Made by a program: the position numbers and the translations under genes. 64,000 nt of DNA, from NCBI RefSeq assembly GCF_040812395.1, contig NZ_JBFNXH010000003.1:434001-498000 (forward strand). The letters are read 5' to 3'. Each line of letters begins with the position of its first letter. Position 1 is the first letter of the stretch. Positions 1 through 7,796 of the stretch are shown one piece after another. The notes under the pieces are model-generated. The model was not told where the DNA came from, did no database searches, and saw only the letters and a program-made list of their open reading frames with translations. The DNA comes from Paenibacillus_E sp040812395. Lineage in GTDB: Bacteria; Bacillota; Bacilli; Paenibacillales; NBRC-103111.

Positions 1-642
1 ATCATCAAGCTGCCTCATCCGGTCAGCGCTTCGCTCAATAATAACAACATTGGCGCCAAGCCCGAGCGCCATTTTTGCGGCATTCGTGCCGACGATGCCG
101 CCCCCGAGAATGACGACATCCGCAGGGGGCACACCCGGCACACCGCCAAGCAAAATGCCGCGCCCCCCATAAAACTTTTCCAAGAAGTGGGCGCCGATTT
201 GTACGGACATCCGGCCTGCCACCTCACTCATGGGGGTTAGCAAAGGGAGCGAGCCATTCGCAAGTTGGATCGTTTCATAGGCAATCCCTGTTACGCCCTC
301 CTTAATTAAGTGCTCGGTTAAATCACCGGCAGCCGCCAGATGCAAATACGTAAACAATATCAAGCCATCCCGAAAGTATCCATATTCTGAAGGTAACGGC
401 TCTTTGACCTTCATGATCATCTCGCTTTTTGCCCATACGTCGGAGGCCTCTGCAAGGAGAATAGCCCCTTCTTTCACATAATCCTCATCGGCAAAGCCGC
501 TGCCAACTCCTGCTCCCGCTTCTATAAGCACCTGATGTCCGGCCATTCGGAGCATACCCACCCCGCCTGGCGTAAGGGCAACGCGGTTTTCATTGTTTTT
601 GATTTCTTTCGGCACACCGACGATACATTGATATAGGCTCAT
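1..642 (-). CDS. ald: Alanine dehydrogenase, N-terminal part (gene runs off the left edge)
   Basis: NAD-dependent enzyme interconverting L-alanine and pyruvate plus ammonium in the cytoplasm; in sporeformers it is used for alanine catabolism during growth and sporulation. Only the first 214 codons are present. The family signature VPKEIKNNENRVALTPGGV sits at residues 10-28, and further on a nucleotide-binding stretch reads GGGIVGTNAAKMALGLGA. The ATG at 642 is preceded by AAGGTT about 8 nt upstream and gives a slightly longer N-terminus than the usual MIIGVPKE start. The gene lies downstream of fur on the same strand, separated by a strong hairpin, so it is probably its own transcription unit. 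Confidence 0.95.
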   Translation of the reverse strand, partial: MSLYQCIVGVPKEIKNNENRVALTPGGVGMLRMAGHQVLIEAGAGVGSGFADEDYVKEGAILLAEASDVWAKSEMIMKVKEPLPSEYGYFRDGLILFTYLHLAAAGDLTEHLIKEGVTGIAYETIQLANGSLPLLTPMSEVAGRMSVQIGAHFLEKFYGGRGILLGGVPGVPPADVVILGGGIVGTNAAKMALGLGANVVIIERSADRMRQLDD

Positions 643-748
643 GTGATAACCTTCTTCCGCGCGTTATTGTCTTAAGGTTCCCTATCTTCCAGTCTCATTA
701 TGTGAACAAGCCATTGGATCTCTTCCTTTATCTTATGATCCCAAGACA

Positions 749-787
749 AAAATGCCTGTACACGCAACTCGCGCATACAGGCATTTT
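749..787 (-). terminator. Intrinsic terminator downstream of fur
   Basis: A perfect 12-bp stem (aaaatgcctgta paired with tacaggcatttt) encloses a 15-nt loop just past the fur stop codon. Read on the minus strand it ends in a short T tract. It separates fur from ald. Confidence 0.8.
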
Positions 788-802
788 CTTTGTATAAACA
801 GC

Positions 803-1288
803 TTACTGTGCAGCTGATGTTTTGGATTTATCCAATGAGTCCGGCTTCCCTCTATCGTTACAGCGATGGCAAATGCCTTGAAAATCAAGCCGATGATCAA
901 GCACTTGAAAATGAAAATCACGGTCCAGTCGTTCTTCGAACTCCCCGAGCCAATCTTCCAAAATTTCATCTACGGACCCGCATTGCACGCAGATTAAGTG
1001 ATGGTGATGGTGACGTGTGCTATCGTCACGCAAATCGTAACGGGCTACGCCGTCTCCAAAATTCATTTTCTCCAGAACGTGCAGCTCGCTTAACAACTCT
1101 AAAGTACGATAAACCGTTGCCAGGCCAATCTCAGGAGCTTTATCTCTCACGAGCATAAACACATCTTCAGCACTTAAATGATCTTCTTCATTTTCCAGCA
1201 GTACACGAACCGTCGCTTCCCTTTGAGGGGTTAGCTTGTACCCTTGGGATTGCAGCTGCTGCTTAATCTTCTCGATCCTTGCTTCCAT
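803..1288 (-). CDS. fur: Ferric uptake regulator Fur
   Basis: Fe(II)-sensing dimeric repressor of iron uptake genes. The 161-residue product has the winged-helix region with YKLTPQREATVRVLLENEED and IGLATVYRTLELL, then the metal-binding HHHHHLICVQCG, and a second zinc-type pair GICHRC near the C-terminus. It matches Bacillus Fur rather than PerR or Zur along its whole length. I chose the ATG at 1288 (MEARIEKIKQQL) over an upstream in-frame start at 1318, because GAGGGGGAGG lies directly before it and Bacillus Fur begins at the equivalent residue. A consensus-like sigma-A promoter lies upstream at 1343-1372. Confidence 0.95.
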   Translation of the reverse strand: MEARIEKIKQQLQSQGYKLTPQREATVRVLLENEEDHLSAEDVFMLVRDKAPEIGLATVYRTLELLSELHVLEKMNFGDGVARYDLRDDSTRHHHHHLICVQCGSVDEILEDWLGEFEERLDRDFHFQVLDHRLDFQGICHRCNDRGKPDSLDKSKTSAAQ

Positions 1289-1342
1289 ACGCCTCCCCCT
1301 CAAACCGGTGGGCATCAAAGCCCAAATGTAGCCACTTTATAC

Positions 1343-1372
1343 ATTATAGAGGGAGCATACTGACAAAGTCAA
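1343..1372 (-). promoter_or_regulatory. Sigma-A-type promoter for fur
   Basis: On the minus strand TTGACT and TATAAT are separated by 18 nt, located 55-85 nt upstream of the fur start. It falls in the gap after the spoIIM stop, which makes fur independently transcribed. Confidence 0.7.
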
Positions 1373-1391
1373 CAGAACATGCTATGTCTTC

Positions 1392-2033
1392 TTATCCATA
1401 AAGTCCTGTAAGCATGGGAGTTACCCATTTCATCATCAACTGCGAGATATACCCTTCCCATAATGCGGCACCAAGCAAACATACACCCATCGTCAACGTA
1501 ATGGAGGTATAGCGCATGAAAGGCTGGTAAATCGCTCCATTTCGGCTCATGAACCGATTTTTGATGATGGAAATGGAGAATCCCATTGCCGCAACGCTGC
1601 AAAAGAGAATGGCCGGAATAACAATCAGATTTTGCGGTGCCACGGATACAAGGGCAAAAAGCATGCCCTTCCATGACATTTGGCCGACCAAGTAACCCAC
1701 AGTAAAGCCGATCAGCACACCTTTCAAGAAATCCAAAACCAGAATGAGCGGCAGACCGACTATCGATAGCCCGAACAACCAAATGAGCAATATCCATTTC
1801 ATATGCATGCCAAACGATTGCGTAAAGGACATCTTACTGTCAAACTCTGCACCATCGTTAATTTCATTAAAAAAGCTGCCCAAATGGCGCGTCATCTCCT
1901 GTTTCTGCTCCAGAGATAGCGCATTAACCATCACAGCGCCGAATACAACCCCAATGATAAACAGCACGGCGACGAATATAAAGAGCGGCAAATTATCCTT
2001 CATATAGTGCTTCATCGATAAGTTTCTGTTCAT
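1392..2033 (-). CDS. spoIIM: Stage II sporulation protein M
   Basis: Polytopic membrane protein. In B. subtilis it acts with SpoIID and SpoIIP in the septal peptidoglycan remodelling complex that drives engulfment of the forespore. The product has about five hydrophobic segments, including LPLFIFVAVLFIIGVVFGAV near the N-terminus and IGFTVGYLVGQMSWKG in the middle, typical of the SpoIIM family. The start at 2033 (MNRNLSMKHYM) is chosen because GGAAGGGG lies just upstream; an in-frame ATG at 2066 lacks a good ribosome site. It sits between fur and the EndoQ gene, as in Bacillus. Confidence 0.9.
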   Translation of the reverse strand: MNRNLSMKHYMKDNLPLFIFVAVLFIIGVVFGAVMVNALSLEQKQEMTRHLGSFFNEINDGAEFDSKMSFTQSFGMHMKWILLIWLFGLSIVGLPLILVLDFLKGVLIGFTVGYLVGQMSWKGMLFALVSVAPQNLIVIPAILFCSVAAMGFSISIIKNRFMSRNGAIYQPFMRYTSITLTMGVCLLGAALWEGYISQLMMKWVTPMLTGLYG

Positions 2034-2104
2034 CCCGCGGCCCCTTCCCATGTCCCATGTATGCAAACTCTTACACAGACAAGCTTATGAGCGCAGCGTA
2101 ATTT

Positions 2105-3283
2105 CTATGAATGGTTTTTCACTTTCCCATAACGTCCCCCTCCGCCTACCTCCAGATCGAGAAGCCCTTCGCGGGCTTGTACGATGTAAGCGGCGATATC
2201 TTCACCGACTTCGCGGGCCAGATCCTCGTATGCAGCCTTATGAAGGACGTTCATTTCCGTCCCGAAGCGAAACAGCAACTGGTTCAGTTTTTTGGGGCCT
2301 AGTCCAGGAATAAACTCCAGCGGCACTTGAAAATGATATGGCGGCCGGTACGGAGGCAAATAAGGCTCCTCTCGATCCGCTAAGGCCAGGATGCGGTCCA
2401 TCACGCCGCGTACAATTTTCTTGCTTCCGCAGTACAAACAACGCTCCACTGTTGACTCGCTTTCATCAAGAATTGATTCACATGCACCGCAGTAGGTCCG
2501 ATGATATTTGCCCAGTCGCGGATTCAATCCATAATTGGCGGTAACACCACGTCCTTCTTGACGGCGCAACGCTTTGACAAGCTCCGCGAAATTAGGAGCC
2601 GCGAGTTCTATGCGGTTATATTCCCTGCCAATCTTGCCAAGGGAATGCGCATCAGAATTCGTTACGAACGTAAATGGATCGAGCTCTGAGATCAAGCCAG
2701 CCATCTCCGAATCGGCGCTGAGACCTAGCTCAACAGCGAAGATGCCGTCCAGATCCAGCAGGTGATCCATCCTTGTCGAGGAACTGCCGTACACGCTTTT
2801 ATGCGGGGTGAAAATATGAGCAGGAATGAGGATGCCCCCTCTCCCCAGCACCTCATCTTGAAGCACGCGGGCGGGCACATAAATGCGCTGCGAACTAAGT
2901 TCCACATTTTTCATGTGACCCTTCATCCAGTTGGTGAAGTCCTGCATAACCGCTAGGTTAGGCAAATACGCAAGTAAATGCGCAGGCCCCATGCCAGGGT
3001 CCCGCACCTCAATTTCGCTGCCTAGCAGTATTGTAGTTTCGTGATAGCGAATGCCGCCGCCTTCCTGCTCCTTCATTTCCCCTTTGTCCAAATACATCAT
3101 AATTTCATCTTGAACTGTCGGTGAATGACAATCGATAATGCCGATGACTTCCATACCTTTCCTCTCGGAAGCTTCATGGGCAATATTGAAAAAAGTCAGA
3201 TCATTCGCTGCGCTGATCTTCACTGCATTGCCTTTTTCGGTGCGTCCTATATGGATATGAAGATCAACATAATAAGATTTCAT
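2105..3283 (-). CDS. Endonuclease Q family protein (YqxK type; PHP domain, zinc finger, helix-hairpin-helix)
   Basis: The 392-residue protein begins with a PHP phosphoesterase domain (DLHIHIG at residues 7-13, then IDCHSP, and later NSDAHSLGKIGREYN), continues with a four-cysteine zinc finger (YCGAC ... CLYCGSKK) and ends with a helix-hairpin-helix motif (FIPGLGPKKLNQLLF). This architecture matches EndoQ, which nicks DNA 5' of deaminated bases such as uracil and hypoxanthine. That activity is known from archaeal and a few bacterial members and is inferred here. It follows nudF with a single base between them, so the two are co-translated. Confidence 0.85.
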   Translation of the reverse strand: MKSYYVDLHIHIGRTEKGNAVKISAANDLTFFNIAHEASERKGMEVIGIIDCHSPTVQDEIMMYLDKGEMKEQEGGGIRYHETTILLGSEIEVRDPGMGPAHLLAYLPNLAVMQDFTNWMKGHMKNVELSSQRIYVPARVLQDEVLGRGGILIPAHIFTPHKSVYGSSSTRMDHLLDLDGIFAVELGLSADSEMAGLISELDPFTFVTNSDAHSLGKIGREYNRIELAAPNFAELVKALRRQEGRGVTANYGLNPRLGKYHRTYCGACESILDESESTVERCLYCGSKKIVRGVMDRILALADREEPYLPPYRPPYHFQVPLEFIPGLGPKKLNQLLFRFGTEMNVLHKAAYEDLAREVGEDIAAYIVQAREGLLDLEVGGGGRYGKVKNHS

Positions 3284-3284
3284 C

Positions 3285-3839
3285 TTAAATGTGTCCTGTT
3301 AGCTTATAAAGCTGCCACACATATACCGCCATAATGGTTTTCGCATCGCTAATGCGACCCTCGCGGATATACTGCTGCGCTGTTTCCAGCGTGATGGACT
3401 CGCACGCCAGAAACTCATCCTCGTCAGGTCGCGCCTCTCCGGCTATGAGCTGCTCCGCCACATATAAATGAATGATCTCATCCGCAAAACCTGGAGATGT
3501 ATAGAAAGAGCTGACATGCTTCACGTGCTCGGATCGATAACCGGTTTCTTCTTCAAGCTCCCGAAGCGCAGCTTTTAGCGGCTCTTCGCCGGCATCCAGC
3601 TTACCGGCCGGAATCTCTACTTGGCTTTTCTCCAAAGGCTTCCGGTACTGCTCAACAACAATCATTTTGTCATCCAGAAGCGGGATAACGGCAACAGCAC
3701 CCGGATGTTTAACGATTTCTCTAGTTGCGGTTTCACCGTTAGGAAGTGACACCGTATCGACCTGTAGGGAAATAATTTTCCCTTTGAAAATAGGCTGTGA
3801 ACTTAACGTAACTTCCTCAAATTTTTTATTATTTGTCAT
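3285..3839 (-). CDS. nudF: ADP-ribose pyrophosphatase (Nudix hydrolase)
   Basis: Hydrolyses ADP-ribose to AMP and ribose 5-phosphate, a housecleaning reaction. The 184-residue protein has a full Nudix box at about residues 79-101 (GKLDAGEEPLKAALRELEEE followed by TGY), and the upstream YRKPLEKSQVEIPAGK segment typical of ADP-ribose-specific members. The ATG at 3839 has GGGAGG nearby. Directly before this Shine-Dalgarno lies one of the window's recurrent hairpin repeats (3848-3922). First gene of a unit with the EndoQ-like gene and perhaps spoIIM; divergent from mciZ. Confidence 0.92.
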   Translation of the reverse strand: MTNNKKFEEVTLSSQPIFKGKIISLQVDTVSLPNGETATREIVKHPGAVAVIPLLDDKMIVVEQYRKPLEKSQVEIPAGKLDAGEEPLKAALRELEEETGYRSEHVKHVSSFYTSPGFADEIIHLYVAEQLIAGEARPDEDEFLACESITLETAQQYIREGRISDAKTIMAVYVWQLYKLTGHI

Positions 3840-3847
3840 TGTTGATA

Positions 3848-3922
3848 TCCTCCCTAGAGTTTTCCCTTAGGAAAACTATCTTCGTAACGTTGCTGAGTTT
3901 TCCTTTTAGAAAGCATAACTTG
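3848..3922 (-). repeat. RBS-linked hairpin repeat upstream of nudF (two units)
   Basis: On the coding strand a perfect stem AGTTTTCCTAAGGGAAAACT ends 3 nt before the GGGAGG ribosome site of nudF. Upstream of it are GTTACGAAGA and a degenerate second hairpin. The stem uses TTTTCC/GGAAAA pairs, where other copies have TTTTGC/GCAAAA. Confidence 0.75.
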
Positions 3923-3981
3923 TCCAGATTGTGCATATCGTACATTATATCAAAATTTTACAGGGAATGAGGAAATGCCCT

Positions 3982-4176
3982 ATGAAAAGCTATGTGACTG
4001 ACCATCAAATCCGACTTGTGGGTAAAGCTTGGGAAGTTAAACGTTGTTTACGCGTGATGCTCCAAAACGTAAATAAAGAAGTCACCCTGCGGGATTATGT
4101 GAATCAAATGCTCACAAAACAGCCACTGCTTGGAAACATGCAGGATCCTCAAGTAATTCCCTTTCCCTCCAAATAG
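3982..4176 (+). CDS. mciZ: MciZ-like Z-ring formation inhibitor
   Basis: A 64-residue protein containing LVGKAWEVKRCL, which matches the core of B. subtilis MciZ (LVGKAWEIRAKL), a 40-residue peptide that binds FtsZ and blocks Z-ring assembly in the mother cell during sporulation. Position supports the call: mciZ lies beside nudF in Bacillus too. The ATG at 3982 is chosen because GAGGA ends 8 nt before it; in-frame upstream starts have no usable spacing. The product is about 24 residues longer than the Bacillus peptide, with an extra tail ending in IPFPSK. FtsZ inhibition is inferred from the motif and position. Confidence 0.75.
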   Translation: MKSYVTDHQIRLVGKAWEVKRCLRVMLQNVNKEVTLRDYVNQMLTKQPLLGNMQDPQVIPFPSK

Positions 4177-4404
4177 GAGACCACCATAGCGGTTCAATGA
4201 GCATATAGACTATTTAAACCCATACGCTTGAGCATGGGGGAAATTGGGCATGGATTCCAACCGCTATCGCTTTTCCACCCCACACCCTTCCCTCTTCTGT
4301 TCGACTTTGTGCTGTCTTCCACTTCTCGTTTGACTAACCTGTCTTCCATCCAGTATTCATACCCATGGACACCCCTGTAAGATTCCAGGTACATCTCGCC
4401 TCAG

Positions 4405-4570
4405 CAAGCTTCGCATGAAACCGTGGAGGTGCTGCCGGATCGCCGATTCCCTATGCACAGCGATATTGACTGGACTACGAAGCCTCCGCAAGCTTCGCAA
4501 GAAAACCGTGAAGGTACTACCGGACCGCCGATTCCCCATGCACAGCGATATTGACGGAACTACGATGCCT
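4405..4570. repeat. Tandem direct repeat, two copies of about 84 bp
   Basis: Copy one (4405-4488) and copy two (4489-4570) both begin with caagcttcgca and share the blocks ccgattccc and atgcacagcgatattgac, with scattered substitutions and one indel. No start codon with a ribosome site opens a frame through them. Confidence 0.75.
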
Positions 4571-4987
4571 TATTCCACGGTAATGACCCTTTTCTCCTCC
4601 TGAAGCGGAACTAGAGTGCGTTAAAACTGCGAAAACGTGCCTACAACCCAGCATTTCCTGCTCATAAGGTACGGTAGTTCCGCGAAACGTCCCTACAACC
4701 GAAAATACCGCCTCTTAACGCACCTACGTTCCGCTCGCCCATGCCAAAAGACGATCTAACGCAGATCGAGGAGGTATTTCAATACTCCAAACCGCTGTGG
4801 CATTTCTGAATCTTCTACGTCCATCCTGCCAAATGCTCGTAACACATGTTACATGCGGAATCTCTCCGCTCTTGTGAGCTCGTCACACACATACCTGACG
4901 ACATATGCTTTCTGGCGTGTTAGATTGGGCATCCCTAACACCTAACGCTTTAGTTCCGTAAAGACTTCAATACATTCTGTTTATCAA

Positions 4988-5035
4988 AAAAACCGATCAG
5001 TCCTCTCTTAACCAGAGACAGGCTTATCGGTTTTT
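4988..5035 (-). terminator. Intrinsic terminator after the M20 peptidase gene
   Basis: On the minus strand AAAACCGAT pairs with ATCGGTTTT, with an inner GTCTCT/AGAGA-type stem, and the hairpin runs into seven Ts. It begins about 20 nt past the peptidase stop codon. Confidence 0.75.
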
Positions 5036-5054
5036 CCGTATGAAGATATCTCAT

Positions 5055-6185
5055 TTAACCTTTGGCTGATTCTTTGACAATAGCAACCAGTAATTCAGCC
5101 GTTTTAACCAAATCGCTGATGGCGATATGTTCTTTGGTTGTGTGGATTTCATGGTAGCCTACGGCCAAATTCACCGTTGGGATGCCCATACCGTTAAAAA
5201 TGTTAGCATCGCTGCCGCCGCCCGAGTGAAACGTGCGAGCGGTCAAACCAAGCGTAGACAGCGCTCTGGCTGCAAGCTGCACAACTGGAGCAGAGTCATC
5301 GTGCATATAGGATGCATATACAATATCCGCGTGGAATTCACATGAAGTTCCTGCATCAGCGGCAGCCGATTCACAGGCTTCCTTCATTGAAGTAATTTGC
5401 GTCTCCAGCTTATGCTGGACTATACTGCGGGCTTCCGCTTCCAGCTTCACTTTATCGCACACGACATTAAGCGGGCCTACGCCTGAGAAACTGCCGATGT
5501 TCGCAGTTGTTTCATTATCAATCCGGCCAAGCGACATGCGTGAAACGGCTCTGCTGGCTACTTGGATGGCGCTTATGCCATCTTCCGGATTTACCCCGGC
5601 ATGAGCCGATTTGCCATGGAAAATGATTTCAATTTCCGCGCGTCCAGGTGCAGCGGTGGCGATATCGCCAATGCTGCCGTTAGAATCGAGCGCATAGCCG
5701 AATTTGGCTTCCATTAGCTTGGAATCCATGGCTCTGGCGCCTTTCAATCCGCTTTCTTCTCCTGCCGTAATAACGAATTGAATCCGTCCGTGTGGAATGT
5801 TTTGCTCTTTGAGCACTTGAATGCCTTCAATCATGGCCGCGATTCCAGCTTTATCATCGCTGCCCAGAATCGTCGTGCCGTCGCTGCGAATATAACCGTC
5901 TTCGCCGATTTGCGGCTTGATGCCTTTGCCGGGCGCTACCGTATCCATATGGGATGTGAAAAAAATCGTAGGAATCGCCGCATTGGCATCCGTCGCTTCC
6001 AATGTACAGATGAGATTGCCGGAACCGTGACCGCTTTTGGCCATGGAATCGTCTTCCACGACTTGAAGGCCAAGTTTGCTGAACTTCTCTTTCAGCACAA
6101 CGCAGATTTCTTGCTCGAACCTCGTCTCGCTATCGACTTGGACGAGGGCAATGAATTCTTCGACTAACCGGTTTTGCTGGATCAT
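5055..6185 (-). CDS. M20 family metallopeptidase, PepT-like (YqjE type)
   Basis: Cytoplasmic di-zinc peptidase related to peptidase T. The 376-residue product shows the metal-binding SHMDTV, LGSDDKAG and the catalytic GEESGLKG, the lid/dimerisation region with GKSAHAGVNPEDG, and a closing GGGSDANIFNGMGIPTVNL. Length and motifs fit the PepT-like group. I start at 6185 (MIQQNRL) because GGAGG lies 7-8 nt upstream; an in-frame start at 6206 is inside that ribosome site. The exact peptide substrate cannot be read from sequence. It is followed by a terminator and appears monocistronic. Confidence 0.88.
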   Translation of the reverse strand: MIQQNRLVEEFIALVQVDSETRFEQEICVVLKEKFSKLGLQVVEDDSMAKSGHGSGNLICTLEATDANAAIPTIFFTSHMDTVAPGKGIKPQIGEDGYIRSDGTTILGSDDKAGIAAMIEGIQVLKEQNIPHGRIQFVITAGEESGLKGARAMDSKLMEAKFGYALDSNGSIGDIATAAPGRAEIEIIFHGKSAHAGVNPEDGISAIQVASRAVSRMSLGRIDNETTANIGSFSGVGPLNVVCDKVKLEAEARSIVQHKLETQITSMKEACESAAADAGTSCEFHADIVYASYMHDDSAPVVQLAARALSTLGLTARTFHSGGGSDANIFNGMGIPTVNLAVGYHEIHTTKEHIAISDLVKTAELLVAIVKESAKG

Positions 6186-6285
6186 GTACTTTCCTCCGAT
6201 ACACACAATGAGTTACAATGAAAACAACGTCCATTGACGTACGTTCGAATGAGACAAGCTTTTGACGATAAAAGGAGTGATTACC

Positions 6286-6390
6286 TTGTTACAGAACAAA
6301 CGCTGGTTTAAAGTAGTTATTTACGTCATGCTTATAATCATGGTTTTATCAAGCCTATTGTTTACTGCAGGCTTATTCTTTAATTCATAA
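6286..6390 (+). CDS. prli42: Stressosome-associated miniprotein Prli42
   Basis: A 34-residue membrane miniprotein, MLQNKRWFKVVIYVMLIIMV for its first 20 residues, followed by LSSLLFTAGLFFNS. A basic N-terminus and one hydrophobic helix are the hallmarks of Prli42, which in Listeria tethers the stressosome to the membrane. It starts with TTG, preceded by AAAGGAG about 8 nt upstream, and is missed by ATG-only gene finding. It converges on bkdB with only two bases between stop codons. The function is inferred from similarity to remembered Prli42 sequences. Confidence 0.7.
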   Translation: MLQNKRWFKVVIYVMLIIMVLSSLLFTAGLFFNS

Positions 6391-6392
6391 GC

Positions 6393-7766
6393 TTAGTATA
6401 TTTTCGTATCTGAATTATAGCCTTCCAGGTTCTCTTTCACTCGCTGCAGGAATCTTCCGCAAATGACGCCGTCCAGAATACGGTGATCCAGCGACAAACA
6501 CAAGTTAACCATAGAGCGCACCGCGATCATATCTTGTATAACAACAGGCTTCTTCACAATCGATTCGAAGGTCACAATAGCTGCTTGCGGGTAGTTAATG
6601 ATCGGATACGAAAGAATCGAACCGAAGGAGCCTGTATTATTTACCGTAAAAGTTCCGCCCACCATATCGTTTAGCGACAATTTCCCCGCACGCGTTTTCT
6701 TCGTTAGTTCATCGATTTCTCTGGCTAATCCTGCGATATTTTTTTGATCGGCTTTCTTGATAACCGGCGTCAATACGGAATCTTCCGTTCCGACGGACAA
6801 CGAAATATTAATATCGCGTTTGACGATAATTTTGTCTACAGCCCACACAGAGTTAATGATTGGATAATCTTTGATGGCGTTGACAACTGCTTTGAGCATA
6901 AAGGCTAGATACGTCAGATTAATGCCTTCCCGGCGCATAAATTCGTCCTTCACCTTATTGCGAAGCACAACGAGATTCGTCACATCGACCTCGATCATCG
7001 TCCATGCGTGCGGAATTTCGGTCACGCTTTGGCGCATCCGCGTAGCGATCGCATTGCGGATCGGCGTTACATCAATGAAATGCTCATTGCGGGAATCAAG
7101 CGAGTGTCCCTCAGCTTCGATAAGCGGTGTCGGCGGATTCGCCGATAAGTGAATGCCGGAGCTGCGTACAGGCTGCTTGGAAGGCTGGATGTTATCGGCA
7201 GCGTTGGCATTTGCTTGCGCTTGCGTTGGTACTGCAGCTGGCTGGCTTGGTTGCGAGGCAGCCACAGGTCTAGCAGTTGCTCCTCCCGATGCGATAAACT
7301 GCTCTACATCCTTGCGAGTAATACGTCCACCCAATCCTGTGCCTGGCACGCGTGACAAATCTACATGATTATCCTGTGCCATCCGATGAACAGCAGGCGA
7401 GAAGCGACCCCTCATGCTTTGGTCCCCATCTTCGGACAAAGCAGCGCCTGCATGAGCGGCGCCACCATGGACAGAAGATCCCGTTCCTGCATCTCCTGCA
7501 GAAGCTTCGCCCGGAACTTCAATGAGACAAATCGCTTCGCCAACGGCAGCCGTTTCGCCATCGCCGACTAATATTTTGACAAGCTTGCCTTCAATCGGCG
7601 AAGGCATCTCCGTGTTTACTTTTTCCGTGAAAAGTTCACAAAGCACGTCATATTGCTCAATATAATCGCCAGGCTGTTTAAGCCATTTGCCGACAGTAGC
7701 CGAAACGAGACTTTCCGCCAAATGCGGAATCGTCACCTCGGTAAGCCGGCTGTTGGTTTCATTCAT
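6393..7766 (-). CDS. bkdB: Branched-chain 2-oxoacid dehydrogenase E2 (dihydrolipoamide acyltransferase)
   Basis: Transfers branched acyl groups from lipoamide to CoA, giving the primers for branched-chain fatty acids. The 457-residue protein has an N-terminal lipoyl domain with the lipoylated lysine in FTEKVNTEMPSP, an Ala/Gln/Pro-rich linker, a peripheral subunit-binding domain (FSPAVHRMAQDNHVDLSRV, GTGLGGRITRKDVEQFI), a second flexible linker, and the catalytic domain ending with SLDHRILDGVICGRFLQ (HxxxDG active site). Last gene of the lpdV-bkdAA-bkdAB-bkdB unit, 30 nt after bkdAB. Confidence 0.93.
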   Translation of the reverse strand: MNETNSRLTEVTIPHLAESLVSATVGKWLKQPGDYIEQYDVLCELFTEKVNTEMPSPIEGKLVKILVGDGETAAVGEAICLIEVPGEASAGDAGTGSSVHGGAAHAGAALSEDGDQSMRGRFSPAVHRMAQDNHVDLSRVPGTGLGGRITRKDVEQFIASGGATARPVAASQPSQPAAVPTQAQANANAADNIQPSKQPVRSSGIHLSANPPTPLIEAEGHSLDSRNEHFIDVTPIRNAIATRMRQSVTEIPHAWTMIEVDVTNLVVLRNKVKDEFMRREGINLTYLAFMLKAVVNAIKDYPIINSVWAVDKIIVKRDINISLSVGTEDSVLTPVIKKADQKNIAGLAREIDELTKKTRAGKLSLNDMVGGTFTVNNTGSFGSILSYPIINYPQAAIVTFESIVKKPVVIQDMIAVRSMVNLCLSLDHRILDGVICGRFLQRVKENLEGYNSDTKIY

Positions 7767-7796
7767 ATCTAGGTACCTCCCAAAAGAATCCAGTGA

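Larger units (their letters stand above)
4177..5054. other. Gene-poor 878-bp interval with degenerate repeats
   Basis: No open reading frame here has a ribosome site or recognisable protein. It holds two 84-bp direct repeats (4405-4570). Further on, a degenerate motif resembling gaaacgtccctacaaccg occurs twice near 4630-4710. Several short palindromes follow, such as gtaacacatgttac near 4830. A terminator closes it at 4988-5035. Confidence 0.6.

Noticed and set aside
4194..4603. Short frames in both directions over the 84-bp repeats
   Set aside because: They have no ribosome sites, and the repeat unit is not a multiple that yields a plausible protein repeat family.
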